A stretch of DNA of 64,000 bases from Spirosoma sp. 48-14 (lineage in GTDB: Bacteria > Bacteroidota > Bacteroidia > Cytophagales > Spirosomataceae). Each line of letters starts with the position of its first letter. The first letter of the stretch is position 1. Where the stretch lies: the NCBI RefSeq assembly GCF_001898575.1, contig NZ_MKUD01000003.1, positions 1 to 64,000 of the forward strand, read 5' to 3'. A model generated the notes under the pieces. The model was not told the origin of the DNA. It saw only the letters and a list, made by a program, of their open reading frames with translations, and searched no databases. Below, one piece after another: positions 8,875 through 18,904 of the stretch. The translations under genes and the position numbers were made by a program.

Positions 8875-10611
8875 CTACAAGCCACTCAACAGCTTTGTTT
8901 TTATATCCCGATCGGCCCACACAGAAGCCTGTGCCAGCAATGTCTGCGTTTGTTGCGCTTTCGCCATTAGGTGCTGACTTACCTGTGCTTTATGCAAGCC
9001 AGCCAGCGCCCAGGCATTGCGCGGGAATATATTCAAATCGGCCCCGTAAACGGCTTCGGCTTCCGGGTATCGTTTCGCTTTCAGCAACATAGCCCCCAAG
9101 TTATGCCGTACTGAAAAGAACCAATCAGGCGGTTCGTTGTAATTCAGTTTATCTTCCAGGGCAACGGCCTCACGCAGTAAGACTATAGCTGGCATCAGTT
9201 TCCCTTCAGCCCCCAGTATTTCGCCCCTCAATACTCGTTCAGCAATAGCCAGTATAGCACTCATCGGATTAATTCCCCCCGTAGTTAGCGTTGCTATACC
9301 CGGATCAGCCATGACTCGCTCGAATTGCCGAAGTTCAGCTTTTGCCTGCGCTGTTTGCTGGTTGCCTAGCAAGGCCAATCCGCGGGCATAATGCCGAATA
9401 GCGGTTGGATACGGTAATCGAACAGTATCGGCTTTACTCAGTTCCAGCACCTCGTTCCAGTCAGTAAACTTGAGTGCTACGTGGTATGGAATGGTATAAT
9501 AATGCTGAAGCATACTCCAGCCCGAATCGGCCATCAACGACTTCTTGGTATACTCGGCCATCTTTCGTGCCGATCGCATGGCCCATTTTCGGTTGCCCTC
9601 CAGGGTTGCTGTAGCCGCTAACAAATGGTAGTTATGAGGAAAATAGGATAGCGGAAAAATACCCTGTGCATAACACCCTATCAAATACGCACTATCAACG
9701 GCTACTGCTTTCTGATTGCTGACGGAGCCTTCGTGATACTTGCCGGTTCGGATGTAGATATGGGATGGCATGTGCACCAGATGACTGGAACCAGGGGCTA
9801 CTTCACTCAAAATAGCTGCACTTTTCAGGCCGCGTTCCGGCGTTGATGAGGCCTCAACCGCGTGAATGTATAAGTGATGGAGCGTACTATGATCGGGATA
9901 GCGAGTCAGTAGATTCTCCAGGATGGCTACGATCTCAGGCGTCCAGGGCTTGGGCCGACCATCTTTCTCCCACAAATCCCAGGGATGCAGGTCCATGACC
10001 GATTCGGCATAGAGAGCCGCCACATCCGCATCTGCCTGAAAACGCTCATGCACCTGTTTCATAGCCTGTGAATACGCGACATCATACGGCCGACGATCAA
10101 CAACTGGCCGTGCAGGATATCGTTTGGCGAGGGCTGCAATCAGTGCTTTTTCCTTATCGGTACCCCTGGCTGCGTACTTGAGAGCCTGTTGAATAGCGGC
10201 ATAAGCCCGATCATAATTATCCGATTCCATACCCGCGTTGTAGTTTGGCCCTAACACATAACTAAACCCCCAGTAGGCCATCGCACAGGTGGAGTCGAGT
10301 CGGATCGCTTCATAAAATGAACGGGCAGCCTCTGCATGATTGAACCCGCCAGCCAGCATCAACCCCTGATCGAAGTAGCGCTGAGCGTCCTTACGTCGGG
10401 TAGTGATGGGAAAATGCAGGTTACCCAACCCATTGAATAAGGGCGCCTTCTGACCTGAAGTATACCAAGCCTTATCGGTTGGCAGCGTTCGGCATATAAC
10501 CTGTGCAATCGGCTGGTTGTCAGTAGAGTTCTGAGTAGACTGACAAGCTAAAAGCAGACTCAGGCTTATCAGACCAACATAGACAGGCATTGAGAGTCCT
10601 TTCTTGTTCAT
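8875..10611 (-). CDS. TPR-repeat lipoprotein
   Basis: 578 residues. The N-terminus has a lipoprotein signal with lipobox LLAC (Cys23). TPR-like helices are visible near residues 75-125 (AQRYFDQGLML, AARSFYEAIRLD) and 490-545 (LGAMLLKAKRYPEAEAVY, NAWALAGLHKA). The middle has conserved histidine and tryptophan patches (LHHLYIHAVEAS, HLVHMPSHIYIRTGKYHE) typical of a widespread family of about 550-residue TPR proteins without a known role. It is likely membrane-anchored and faces the periplasm. The start was chosen to include the signal; an internal ATG at residue 8 would also give one. Confidence 0.78.
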   Translation of the reverse strand: MNKKGLSMPVYVGLISLSLLLACQSTQNSTDNQPIAQVICRTLPTDKAWYTSGQKAPLFNGLGNLHFPITTRRKDAQRYFDQGLMLAGGFNHAEAARSFYEAIRLDSTCAMAYWGFSYVLGPNYNAGMESDNYDRAYAAIQQALKYAARGTDKEKALIAALAKRYPARPVVDRRPYDVAYSQAMKQVHERFQADADVAALYAESVMDLHPWDLWEKDGRPKPWTPEIVAILENLLTRYPDHSTLHHLYIHAVEASSTPERGLKSAAILSEVAPGSSHLVHMPSHIYIRTGKYHEGSVSNQKAVAVDSAYLIGCYAQGIFPLSYFPHNYHLLAATATLEGNRKWAMRSARKMAEYTKKSLMADSGWSMLQHYYTIPYHVALKFTDWNEVLELSKADTVRLPYPTAIRHYARGLALLGNQQTAQAKAELRQFERVMADPGIATLTTGGINPMSAILAIAERVLRGEILGAEGKLMPAIVLLREAVALEDKLNYNEPPDWFFSVRHNLGAMLLKAKRYPEAEAVYGADLNIFPRNAWALAGLHKAQVSQHLMAKAQQTQTLLAQASVWADRDIKTKLLSGL

Positions 10612-11027
10612 GGTTTGAGGAAATTGGGAATAATCCTATTATATAATTTGGCCAACCAACAGCAGTAACTACCGAACCGATTTCGACTGATACTTAAGCA
10701 GTTGCTTACGAGTTAGGGTGAGGGCAGATTTGAGAATCTACCCTCACCCTAACTCGTAAAAGCTGTAAAATGACTAACGCAAACAGCTTTAAAGACAATC
10801 CATTTGTATGAATACCTATTCAGTGAATGGGCTCCGGAATGAATGCACTTCGTTATTTCGGTTAAAACAACTTCATCAATAGCTGGCTCCCTGCACATTT
10901 CAGATCCATTTTGCGTCCAACCATTTGCAATCATTTCAATTTATTGAATGAATATGATAGTTTAGTCTATTCATTTAATAAATAGCGCTTTACCCAACGT
11001 TAATTAACAATCAATACACACCATTTT
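10612..11027. other. Intergenic region with a repeat hairpin and an operator-like palindrome
   Basis: This divergent 416-base gap contains the dispersed repeat at 10706-10759. Closer to the plus-strand TPR gene is an AT-rich inverted repeat: AATGAATA at 10947-10954 pairs with TATTCATT at 10968-10975, and the flanks TTATT and AATAA extend the symmetry. The latter could be an operator or a 5' leader hairpin. I see no gene. Confidence 0.5.
10706..10759. repeat. Dispersed palindromic repeat, copy A
   Basis: A perfect 19-bp inverted repeat (10706-10724 with 10741-10759) encloses an inner stem AGATT/AATCT. The core GGGCAGATTTGAGAATCT followed by CCCTCACCC, and the flank GCTGTAAA...TGACTAAC, recur almost unchanged at 26950-27008. 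It is therefore a repeat family and not a chance hairpin. Confidence 0.75.
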
Positions 11028-12851
11028 ATGGCAAGAGTATCGTTGAGGTTATCAAAAAACCTATCTATTCTACTTGTTATATTTACTTATTTTCACCCCG
11101 AGAACACTACCTCTCAACCCATTCTTCGTCAGCTTGCCCAGGCTGCTCCGGCCAGGCGAGTCGTTATTACCCTAAATTATTTTGATACATGCTATACAGC
11201 GCTAACCAATCAGGGGGTAGCTTTCACATGGCTGGACCAATTTGACTCGTTGGGCAGTCAGGTGAAAGACCAGCAATTGAAACGGTATGTCCGCTTCATT
11301 CGGGATTCATATACCAAGAATGGCAACAAACTAAGTAACCCCCAAAAAGCCGAGCTATTTGTGAAGGCAGCCCAGGAAGCCGAACAGGAGGGCGACGAAC
11401 AGATGACCGGGGTATGCGAACACTTTGCCGGTGAATACTATTTTTTGGCCGAGGCTTATGGCCAGGCTTTCGAGTACCTGCTATTGGCCAATAATCGCTT
11501 CCGAAAAATCGGTTATGAAACCGTTCCCGCCATTAGCCGATACCTCTATGAACTCGGGCTCATCTATTACCACTTCAAGGAGTACGGCAAAGCGATTGAG
11601 ATGTTTCAGGAATCGGCCCGCTACCCAGCGTTCAACCCAAGCCTGGCCCTCCAGGTTCATAACGCCCTAGGATTAGCGTATTTGAAAATCAGCCAGTTGC
11701 AGAACCCATCCGATGTAAAACGAGCCGAACAGAGTTTTCAGAAGGCCCTACAGGTTGCGAAGGCTAACAAAGACCAAACTAACCAGGCCAACCTATATGG
11801 CAACCTGTCTAAAATTTACCTGCATCAGCAACGGCTCCCGCTGGCTATTGCGGCCCTAAAATTCGATTATTCGCTCCACCTGAATGCCGAAAAAGGTAAT
11901 CTGCCCGATCAGGCGACTCTAAGCCTGGCCCGGGCGTATCTGCTACAGCATCAACTAGATAGCTGTGCTTATTTCCTGGGAGAGTCGGCGAAATTTCACC
12001 AGCGTAACCAGGGGTCTGATCTGTTTGGCGAAAATCTGAAAAACGAAAACTATCGACGTCTTTACTGCGATGTGGCTCGTCAGTATTACCAGGCCGTCAA
12101 CAACCTGCCGAAAGCGTACTGGTATCTCGACAGCATGGCCCGGCTCGATGAACAGATCAATAAACGCTACAATTCGGAGCAGATTTCGCTGGTTGAGCAG
12201 AAGCTATTGATTCAGAAACACCAACTGGAAGTATCGGCCTTACGAGCCAAGCACGACGAACAGCAATTCCGGGTGTGGGCCATCGCCACAATGCTGGTCA
12301 TTACGTCGGCGCTGTTTTTCCGACTCTATCAGCTTACCCAGCGCCGACGGCGGCAGGAAGCACTCGCCAATACTGAGCGGGAAAAACGTTTACAACTGGA
12401 AAAGCAACGAGCCGTTGATGAGCTGGAACGGGCCCGTACGGACTTAACCGTTTTTATCGAAAACCTTCGCCAGAAAGACACGCTCATTGATACCATCAAC
12501 GCTGATTTGGAACGACTTCCCCAGGCCGCTGGCGAACCCAGCCAGATCATGCTCGATATGCAGCACAACCTGCTCAATGCCAGCCTGCTGACCAATGAGG
12601 ACTGGGATGAATTCCGGCGACGCTTCGAGCGGGTATTTCCTTACTTCTTCACGCAACTACACACACAGTTCAAAAATCTGACCCCAGCCGAAGAGCGGTT
12701 AATGGCCCTTTCTAAACTCAAGATCGATACTCGCCAGATGAGCCGTATGTTGGGTATTTCGCCCAGTTCGGTGCGTACCACCAAATATCGACTGCGCAGA
12801 CGCCTGGGTATTGACGGGCAATCACAACTGGACGAACTTCTCGACGCTTAA
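11028..12851 (+). CDS. TPR protein with transmembrane helix and LuxR-like HTH
   Basis: 607 residues. A hydrophobic N-terminus (about 9-25) is followed by TPR-like helices at roughly 115-320 (YLYELGLIYYHFKEYGKAIEMF, LHNALGLAYLK-type units). A single membrane helix lies near residue 410 (WAIATMLVITSALFF), then a long coiled coil (about 428-485). The C-terminal 55 residues (LTPAEERLMALSKLKIDTRQ, ISPSSVRTTKYRLRRRLG) form a LuxR-like helix-turn-helix. This layout belongs to Bacteroidetes membrane-tethered regulators that read a periplasmic signal and act on DNA from the membrane. Its targets are unknown. The large secreted protein gene follows 191 bases downstream and is the nearest candidate. Confidence 0.82.
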   Translation: MARVSLRLSKNLSILLVIFTYFHPENTTSQPILRQLAQAAPARRVVITLNYFDTCYTALTNQGVAFTWLDQFDSLGSQVKDQQLKRYVRFIRDSYTKNGNKLSNPQKAELFVKAAQEAEQEGDEQMTGVCEHFAGEYYFLAEAYGQAFEYLLLANNRFRKIGYETVPAISRYLYELGLIYYHFKEYGKAIEMFQESARYPAFNPSLALQVHNALGLAYLKISQLQNPSDVKRAEQSFQKALQVAKANKDQTNQANLYGNLSKIYLHQQRLPLAIAALKFDYSLHLNAEKGNLPDQATLSLARAYLLQHQLDSCAYFLGESAKFHQRNQGSDLFGENLKNENYRRLYCDVARQYYQAVNNLPKAYWYLDSMARLDEQINKRYNSEQISLVEQKLLIQKHQLEVSALRAKHDEQQFRVWAIATMLVITSALFFRLYQLTQRRRRQEALANTEREKRLQLEKQRAVDELERARTDLTVFIENLRQKDTLIDTINADLERLPQAAGEPSQIMLDMQHNLLNASLLTNEDWDEFRRRFERVFPYFFTQLHTQFKNLTPAEERLMALSKLKIDTRQMSRMLGISPSSVRTTKYRLRRRLGIDGQSQLDELLDA

Positions 12852-12912
12852 GCTTCTTCGCTAAACACAGCCCGACAACTTACTATAAGACAAGAACTTA
12901 GCCTTTTGTCTA

Positions 12913-12920
12913 TACGTTTG
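12913..12920 (+). promoter_or_regulatory. Possible -7 box TACGTTTG
   Basis: TACGTTTG matches TAnnTTTG 122 bases before the ATG at 13043. It could drive the secreted protein gene separately from the regulator gene. Confidence 0.3.
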
Positions 12921-13042
12921 TCTATGCTCTAAAAACGTGCCTAGCCAGGTATACTTGCCATTTTAGTGAACATATTCCCCAACTAAGTGGGGCCTATCTC
13001 ATTAGCTTTCCAGAAACGCCTACAAGTACCCAATCAATTGTT

Positions 13043-16000
13043 ATGAAAACATACGCTCTACCAACCGCAACCCGCTGGTTCTTCAGTTGGTTATTGTTTC
13101 TTCAAACGGGCTTGTCGATCAGTAGCCTGGCTCAGACCGTTACGCAATCCTACACCACCACTGGATATTATTCTTATACCGTACCAGCGGGAGGCCCCTT
13201 CAGTGTAACCCTGACAACCAGAGGAGGTGATGGCGGTAATTCCCCATCATATCAAGGAGGTAGTGGTGCTAAAATGGTATCGACCACTACGGTACAGGGA
13301 GGAGATCAACTCATTTGTATTGTTGGGCAGGCAGGTCAGTCCAGCGATGAACCCCAGCCAAGCAATACGGGTGGCGGGGGTGGTGGCACGGCTATCATTC
13401 TGAAGCGAGGGAATGATTTAACCTTACTTATGGCAAGTAGCGGAGGTGGTGGCGCATCACAACGATGGGGCAGTGGTGGCGGTGGACAGGGCTTAGGCTC
13501 CGGCGATGGCGGAGCGGGTTCCGGAAACGCCACTTCGGGCGGAGGTGGTGGTGGCGGAGGCTACTTGAGCGCCGGTGGTGACGGCAGGACGTCTTTACCA
13601 GTGCGAGGTGGAACCGGAGGTAAACAGGCTTCATTAACCAACATCAGTTCAGGAGGGAATAACAACGCTGGTAATTGCTATGGCGGAAGCGGTTTTGGCG
13701 GAGGAGGTGGTGGTACAACGTTGAGTTATGGTGGCGGGGGTGGCGGAGGATATGGAGGGGGTGATGGCGGGGGAGGTGGTAGTGGTGTAAGTCAGGGAGG
13801 CAATTCGTATGGCACCGGCACCATTACCCTGGGAGTAGATGGGGGTGGTGCGAAAGCCGATGGATTTGCTACCATCCAGTTTGCTGCCAACTCCATCAAA
13901 GCTATCCTCACTTCTACCACGATCACCAATTGCTCGGGTCAGACCGTTTCGATCCCAGGCTCCATCACCGCCACCGGAACCTGGACCCTGCAACTCTCCG
14001 GCGGAGCGACCGTTTCGGGTACTGATAGCGGCACGTTTGCCGTGGCTGTATCGCCTACAACCTCTACTACCTACACTATTGCATCGGCCACCTATACCAA
14101 TAGCATTACCCAATCAACTACCCTTACTGGCAGCGCTATCGTCAAGATCGTAACCCCGGCTACTCGGCTCTATGTGAAGGCCAACGCGAGCGGGGTCCAA
14201 ACCGGCCTTTCCTGGAACGACGCCTTTACCAGCCTCCAGGATGCCCTTAATTACGGCTGCCCAACTGCCCTTACCGAAATATGGGTTGCCAGCGGAACCT
14301 ATAAACCCGGCACTACCCGTTCCGCCAGTTTCGCTATGCTACCCAATGTCAGCATCTACGGGGGATTTACGGGTACAGAGTCTGATCTTAGTCAGCGGCC
14401 CCGAATTGACCCCATCAACGGATCACCCTCCAGTTCGACACTCTCCGGTGATGTTGGACCCTCGCTAGCGGCCTACCATGTCATTTATAATCCAAGCAGC
14501 CTCAACCTCACCAGCTCGGCAAGGCTCGACGGTTTTGTTATCTCTGGAGGCAATGCCAATGGGCTGCTCGACAACCAGCTCAATGGCGGAGGCATCTACA
14601 ACGATGGCAGCGGCAGCGGACATGTCTGTAACCCCACCATTGCCAACTGCCTGTTTGCAAATAATCAGACCTCCGCTTACGGCGGAGCTATTTACAATGG
14701 CGGCAGAAACAGCGGCCTGTCGAGTCCTACCCTCATCAACTGCGCTTTCACGGGCAACTACGCCCGCATCGATGGCGGGGCCATCTACAATGACGGTTTC
14801 CTGGGGGTATCCAGCCCTTCCATAACCAACTGCCTGTTCGTCGGCAATCAGACCAACACTACCGGGGCCGCCATCACCAACATGGCCCGGCAGGGTACCG
14901 CCAGCCCTACGCTGGTCAACTGCGGATTCCTCAATAACTCCGCCGGGGGAGGAAACGGAGGTGCCATCAACAACTTCGCTCCCGGCGGAAACTGTCTGCC
15001 CACGTTTACCAACTGCTCCTTTCAGGGAAATATCGCCAACTATGGCTCCCTGATGATCAGCGCTGGGCTGGATGGTATCTGCCAATCTACCTTAATCAAC
15101 TGTGTCCTCTTCAACCAGGGCAGTAATGCTTTCTACAATAACCTCTCCTCAGTGCGACTGCTTTCCTGCCTGATCGAGTCCACCACCATCGACTATACTA
15201 CCGACCCCAGTAATCTCACCGCCACTACCAACCCCTTCAGCTCTACGGCGAGCCTGACCCTCAACGCCTGTACACCTGCTATCAATGCCGGGCTCAGCTC
15301 GACCTCAGCCCTCAATGGCATCAGCACTGATCTGGCCAATAACCCTCGCCTTGTAGGAGCGTCTGTCGATATGGGAGCCTACGAGTTTCAGGGTGATCCC
15401 AGCTTTCCTATTGCCTTTACCCAACAACCGCCCTCAGCCTCAGCACTCTGTGGCGGCACAGCGCTGAACATTCCCACCAGCCTTACCGGAACCGGACCCA
15501 TCACGTATCAGTGGTTCAAAAGTGGAACCTCCCTTAGCGCCCAAACGACCAATACCCTCTCCTTATCCAGTCTACAAACCTCCGATGCAGGTAGCTACTC
15601 GCTGGTCGCCATCGGCACCTGTAACTCCCTTACTAGTAGTACTTTCAGTCTAACGGTCAATAGCGTTAATGCCGCTATTCTGAATCCGGGGCCAGGGAGC
15701 ACGACACTCTCCTGCGGAAGCCCCACCGTCAGCCTGACGGCCAACGGTGGCACTACTTACGAATGGGAGGATACCTCCACACAGCCCGTGCGCGTACTCT
15801 CACAGGCAGGCACCTACTCGGTTGTCGTTTCGTCGGCGCTGGGATGCTCGGCTACGGCTTCCGTTACCTTATTCTTCCGAAATACCTTAAATTCGAGCGC
15901 TTCGGCCTACTCCCCTATGGCTCCGGTGAACGCAGTGGTTAATATGCTGGCCACAGGTGGTAATGCCTATCAGTGGACATCGCCCTCTTCAGCCTCCTTC

Positions 16001-16588
16001 ACCACATCCAGCACCAGTGCCAACATTTCGGCCCGACTACTGTCAGCGGGGCCACAGACATTTACGGTCGTGATCACTCTGGGGACCTGTCAGCAAACCC
16101 GAACCGTGAGCGTCACGGCCACCAATGGTCCCGACCTCTCCCCTATCATTGAGCTACCCGATGCCAACTTTAGTCCTGGTTCGAGTGCCAAACAATCACT
16201 AGTCCGTATTTTTGAAGTTGGCTGGCTTCCAACTTCGCCCAGCAGTATTACCATTACCCTGACCGCTCCAGCGGGCTATTCGCTGGCGTTCGATGCTAGT
16301 CAGACCTCGACCAATGTATCCGGGGGAAACACCAATCCGGTAACCATCAATAATAGTGATTGGGAGGTAATCGGCAATCTCAACGACCAGCAGCTAACGT
16401 TACGGGCTCGGTCGGGGGTGTATATCCGGGGAGGTAGTCAATCGGTGTTGGGCTTCACGTTAGTGCGTACGACAGCCAACTCGGGAAGCGTCTCCAATCT
16501 GACCATCAATGTAGCCAACGATAGTAGTGGGCAGTACGATCGATTCAGTACTAACAACGTCTACGCCCGAATCCTGAATGGGCTCTAG
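13043..16588 (+). CDS. Large secreted protein: glycine-rich region, beta-helix and Ig-like domains
   Basis: 1181 residues with a signal peptide (about 1-31, ending SSLAQ). Residues about 58-262 are extremely glycine-rich (runs such as GGGGGGGGY). From about 375 the pattern RLYVKANASG, LSWNDAFTSLQDAL, EIWVASGTYKPG starts a right-handed parallel beta-helix. Its GGGIYN / NCxFxxN rungs run at about 512-690 and end in GAYEFQ near 778. An Ig-like domain (QPPSASALCGG, YQWFKSG, SDAGSYSLVA) covers about 790-872, and further beta domains lead to the C-terminus. It is probably a cell-surface adhesin or polysaccharide-binding protein; no catalytic residues could be assigned. The C-terminal block is shared with the partial gene at the left end of the window. 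Confidence 0.75.
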   Translation: MKTYALPTATRWFFSWLLFLQTGLSISSLAQTVTQSYTTTGYYSYTVPAGGPFSVTLTTRGGDGGNSPSYQGGSGAKMVSTTTVQGGDQLICIVGQAGQSSDEPQPSNTGGGGGGTAIILKRGNDLTLLMASSGGGGASQRWGSGGGGQGLGSGDGGAGSGNATSGGGGGGGGYLSAGGDGRTSLPVRGGTGGKQASLTNISSGGNNNAGNCYGGSGFGGGGGGTTLSYGGGGGGGYGGGDGGGGGSGVSQGGNSYGTGTITLGVDGGGAKADGFATIQFAANSIKAILTSTTITNCSGQTVSIPGSITATGTWTLQLSGGATVSGTDSGTFAVAVSPTTSTTYTIASATYTNSITQSTTLTGSAIVKIVTPATRLYVKANASGVQTGLSWNDAFTSLQDALNYGCPTALTEIWVASGTYKPGTTRSASFAMLPNVSIYGGFTGTESDLSQRPRIDPINGSPSSSTLSGDVGPSLAAYHVIYNPSSLNLTSSARLDGFVISGGNANGLLDNQLNGGGIYNDGSGSGHVCNPTIANCLFANNQTSAYGGAIYNGGRNSGLSSPTLINCAFTGNYARIDGGAIYNDGFLGVSSPSITNCLFVGNQTNTTGAAITNMARQGTASPTLVNCGFLNNSAGGGNGGAINNFAPGGNCLPTFTNCSFQGNIANYGSLMISAGLDGICQSTLINCVLFNQGSNAFYNNLSSVRLLSCLIESTTIDYTTDPSNLTATTNPFSSTASLTLNACTPAINAGLSSTSALNGISTDLANNPRLVGASVDMGAYEFQGDPSFPIAFTQQPPSASALCGGTALNIPTSLTGTGPITYQWFKSGTSLSAQTTNTLSLSSLQTSDAGSYSLVAIGTCNSLTSSTFSLTVNSVNAAILNPGPGSTTLSCGSPTVSLTANGGTTYEWEDTSTQPVRVLSQAGTYSVVVSSALGCSATASVTLFFRNTLNSSASAYSPMAPVNAVVNMLATGGNAYQWTSPSSASFTTSSTSANISARLLSAGPQTFTVVITLGTCQQTRTVSVTATNGPDLSPIIELPDANFSPGSSAKQSLVRIFEVGWLPTSPSSITITLTAPAGYSLAFDASQTSTNVSGGNTNPVTINNSDWEVIGNLNDQQLTLRARSGVYIRGGSQSVLGFTLVRTTANSGSVSNLTINVANDSSGQYDRFSTNNVYARILNGL

Positions 16589-16620
16589 CCTTGCCTGCGA
16601 TCAGAACGACCCAGCCCACC

Positions 16621-16660
16621 ATCAACAAAGCCAGTCCTTGTAAAGACGGGCTTTGTTGAT
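16621..16660. terminator. Hairpin between convergent genes
   Basis: ATCAACAAAGCC (16621-16632) pairs with GGCTTTGTTGAT (16649-16660), with a further GTC/GAC pair in the loop. It ends the secreted protein gene and the NmrA-like gene, which converge here. Confidence 0.7.
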
Positions 16661-16674
16661 CTGTACTCCAACGA

Positions 16675-17559
16675 TTATTGGTGCTGGTAAACCATTGCAA
16701 ATTCCGTTGCAAACGCTTCCAGCTTTACTTTTCTCAGTGTCGGCTTATGTTGGTTGTAATCGTCCAGCAAGGCCCCACTGTGCAGACTAGCGCCTAGCTC
16801 GACGAAGTTTTCGATAATGTGAGTTGGTAAGCCTCGTTGTTTCATACCCTCCCGCATTTGTTCGCTCGTAAAAACGAGCCATTGCAAATCGGGTTTACCA
16901 ATAGCCGAACCCAAAACCTGAGCAATCTCGCTGGCGGTCCGATCATCGCTTACTACATAACGAATGGTTTTACCCGTAGCGGGTTTCACCAACTCTTCAG
17001 CCGCGACGGCCGCAATATCAGCGGGCGATACGAGTCCTATCTGATCGTCGCCACCATAATTGGCGCCCATTAGTCCAGCCTCTTTAATCATGCCGATAAA
17101 GCTGAACAGATTGTAGTAGAAGTACCCCGCACGAAGATGGGTAATGGCTACATCTTCCAGTTGATTCAGCAATAGTTCGGCATGGTGAGCACCGAGTATG
17201 AAGCCCGTATCTTGAGTCAGATGGGCACCATAACTGCTCAACAACACGACCCGCTTTACACCCGCCTTCTGAATCGCCTGGACGTAGTTCTGACTGATCC
17301 GACGGTAATAAATTACCACATCGGTCTCGGCAACGTTGGGTGGCACCATCGCAAATACGGCGTCTGCCCCCGTCAAGGTTGCTGTCAGAAAATCAACATC
17401 GTCCAGTGAGCCAATTGCAGCCGTTGCTCCCAGGCTAGTAATGGCTTCCTGCCTGTCGGGTTTACTGCTGATAACGGTTACGACGTGGTCTTTCTGGACT
17501 AATTCTTCCGTGAGGGGTTTGCCGATATGCCCCAATGACCCGGTTATGACAATGTTCAT
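16675..17559 (-). CDS. NmrA-like NAD(P)-binding protein
   Basis: 294 residues, an atypical short-chain dehydrogenase. The Rossmann motif is ITGSLGHIGKPL at residues 5-16, with an SSKPDR segment that would read the cofactor phosphate, and VVLLSSYGAH in place of a classical YxxxK site. The family covers NmrA redox sensors and YtfG-type quinone/azo reductases. Many members are induced by electrophiles under AraC- or MarR-type control. An AraC-family gene lies 221 bases upstream on the same strand and is a likely regulator. Catalytic activity cannot be assigned from the sequence. Confidence 0.82.
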   Translation of the reverse strand: MNIVITGSLGHIGKPLTEELVQKDHVVTVISSKPDRQEAITSLGATAAIGSLDDVDFLTATLTGADAVFAMVPPNVAETDVVIYYRRISQNYVQAIQKAGVKRVVLLSSYGAHLTQDTGFILGAHHAELLLNQLEDVAITHLRAGYFYYNLFSFIGMIKEAGLMGANYGGDDQIGLVSPADIAAVAAEELVKPATGKTIRYVVSDDRTASEIAQVLGSAIGKPDLQWLVFTSEQMREGMKQRGLPTHIIENFVELGASLHSGALLDDYNQHKPTLRKVKLEAFATEFAMVYQHQ

Positions 17560-17780
17560 CGTTTTTTCGTTTTTGTTTGCTACACAAAAGTCGAAATGCC
17601 TGAGCGGTGTCTTGTAGCCGAATCCTGGGTTGTTGTAGCCGTTTGTCAGCGTTTCTTTTCCCCCAACCCCTTACCTCTTTATAAGCTTGTAGGGGTTTCA
17701 TGTAGGGATACAAATGGATTAATTCTGGGCCTTTTTTACCAGACTGTACACCCAGCGGCTCAACGTACATACACGCTGTA

Positions 17781-18707
17781 TCAGTTGAACGACTGGCGAA
17801 ATTCGAGTGGCGACAGGGCTGTTTTGTTCTTGAACAGTTTGCTAAACGACTGCGAATGCTCGAATCCCAAGGTGAAGGCGATCTCACTGACCGATAAATC
17901 CGTTGTTGACAGTTTTTCTTTAGCCTTTTCGATCAGTTTATTGTGAATATGTTGCTGGGTGCTCTGCCCGGTCAGTAATTTCAGCAGGGTACTCAGGTAA
18001 TTGGGCGATACATTCAAGGCGTCGGAAATCGACTGAACAGTGGGTAATCCCTTCGTAACCAACGCATCGCTATTGAAATAGTCGAACAGCAGATGTTCCA
18101 GCCGATCGAGTAATTTATGGTTCGTGATTTTTCGGGTAATGAACTGCCTATGATAAAACCGATCGGCGTACGAAAGCAGGAGCTCGAGGTGAGCGATGAT
18201 GATCGACTGGCTGAACTGATCCAGGTTGGCATGATATTCCTGCTGAACACTGTGCATGATACCGGCAATAATTGTTTCTTCTTTTTCCGACAAAAACAAT
18301 GCTTCATTGACCGAATAATCAAAGTACTCGTACTGCCTGATCGTTTTAGCCAGAGCGGTATTCCATAAAAAGTCGGGATGAATGAGCAACAGGAGGCCCG
18401 ACTGGAGCCTGGTTCCAGTGCCGTCTTTACCCGCGTCAATGCTAAAAACCTGACCGGGCGACATAAACGTCATCAGGCCCCCATCAAAATCGTATTCCTG
18501 CTGCCCGTATTTCATTTTACCATTGAAGTTCCTTTTTAGGGCAATGGAATAAAAATCGAACACTAAACTGGTGGGCTCAAATTCGTACAGTTGCTTCAAT
18601 AAAGCCACATCAACCACACTGATCAAGGGATGCTCAGGCTTGGGCAATCCTCTAAACTGGTGAAATTCAGCAATGGCCTTAATCCGGCACAGTCCTGTTT
18701 TTGGCAT
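17781..18707 (-). CDS. AraC-family transcriptional regulator
   Basis: 308 residues. The N-terminal two-thirds look like a cupin-type sensing domain (FDGGLMTFMSPGQVFSID). The C-terminal about 100 residues carry two helix-turn-helix units: TVQSISDALNVSPNYLSTLL and LSVSEIAFTLGFEHSQSFSK, ending KLFKNKTALSPLEFRQSF. This is the standard XylS/AraC DNA-binding pattern. The gene is upstream of the NmrA-like gene on the same strand, so it may regulate or share transcription with it. The ligand is unknown. Confidence 0.92.
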   Translation of the reverse strand: MPKTGLCRIKAIAEFHQFRGLPKPEHPLISVVDVALLKQLYEFEPTSLVFDFYSIALKRNFNGKMKYGQQEYDFDGGLMTFMSPGQVFSIDAGKDGTGTRLQSGLLLLIHPDFLWNTALAKTIRQYEYFDYSVNEALFLSEKEETIIAGIMHSVQQEYHANLDQFSQSIIIAHLELLLSYADRFYHRQFITRKITNHKLLDRLEHLLFDYFNSDALVTKGLPTVQSISDALNVSPNYLSTLLKLLTGQSTQQHIHNKLIEKAKEKLSTTDLSVSEIAFTLGFEHSQSFSKLFKNKTALSPLEFRQSFN

Positions 18708-18904
18708 AGCTCAATATACTGATTTATGATCAATAGCTGTTACAAACACCTTCGCGCAAATCGTTCCCCTCACGATGGCTGATGCTTGTACGAACCTATG
18801 TAAAGAACCCGATTTTAGGTGCCAAGCCCGTAGCCAAATCCTAACTTTTTGTAGCCGCTTCGTGGGTAAACCCGTCCAGAACGTTAACCCATAACCACTG
18901 TCAT

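Noticed and set aside
10749..10934. Minus-strand 61-codon frame before the TPR-HTH gene
   Set aside because: It overlaps the dispersed repeat and has no recognisable features.
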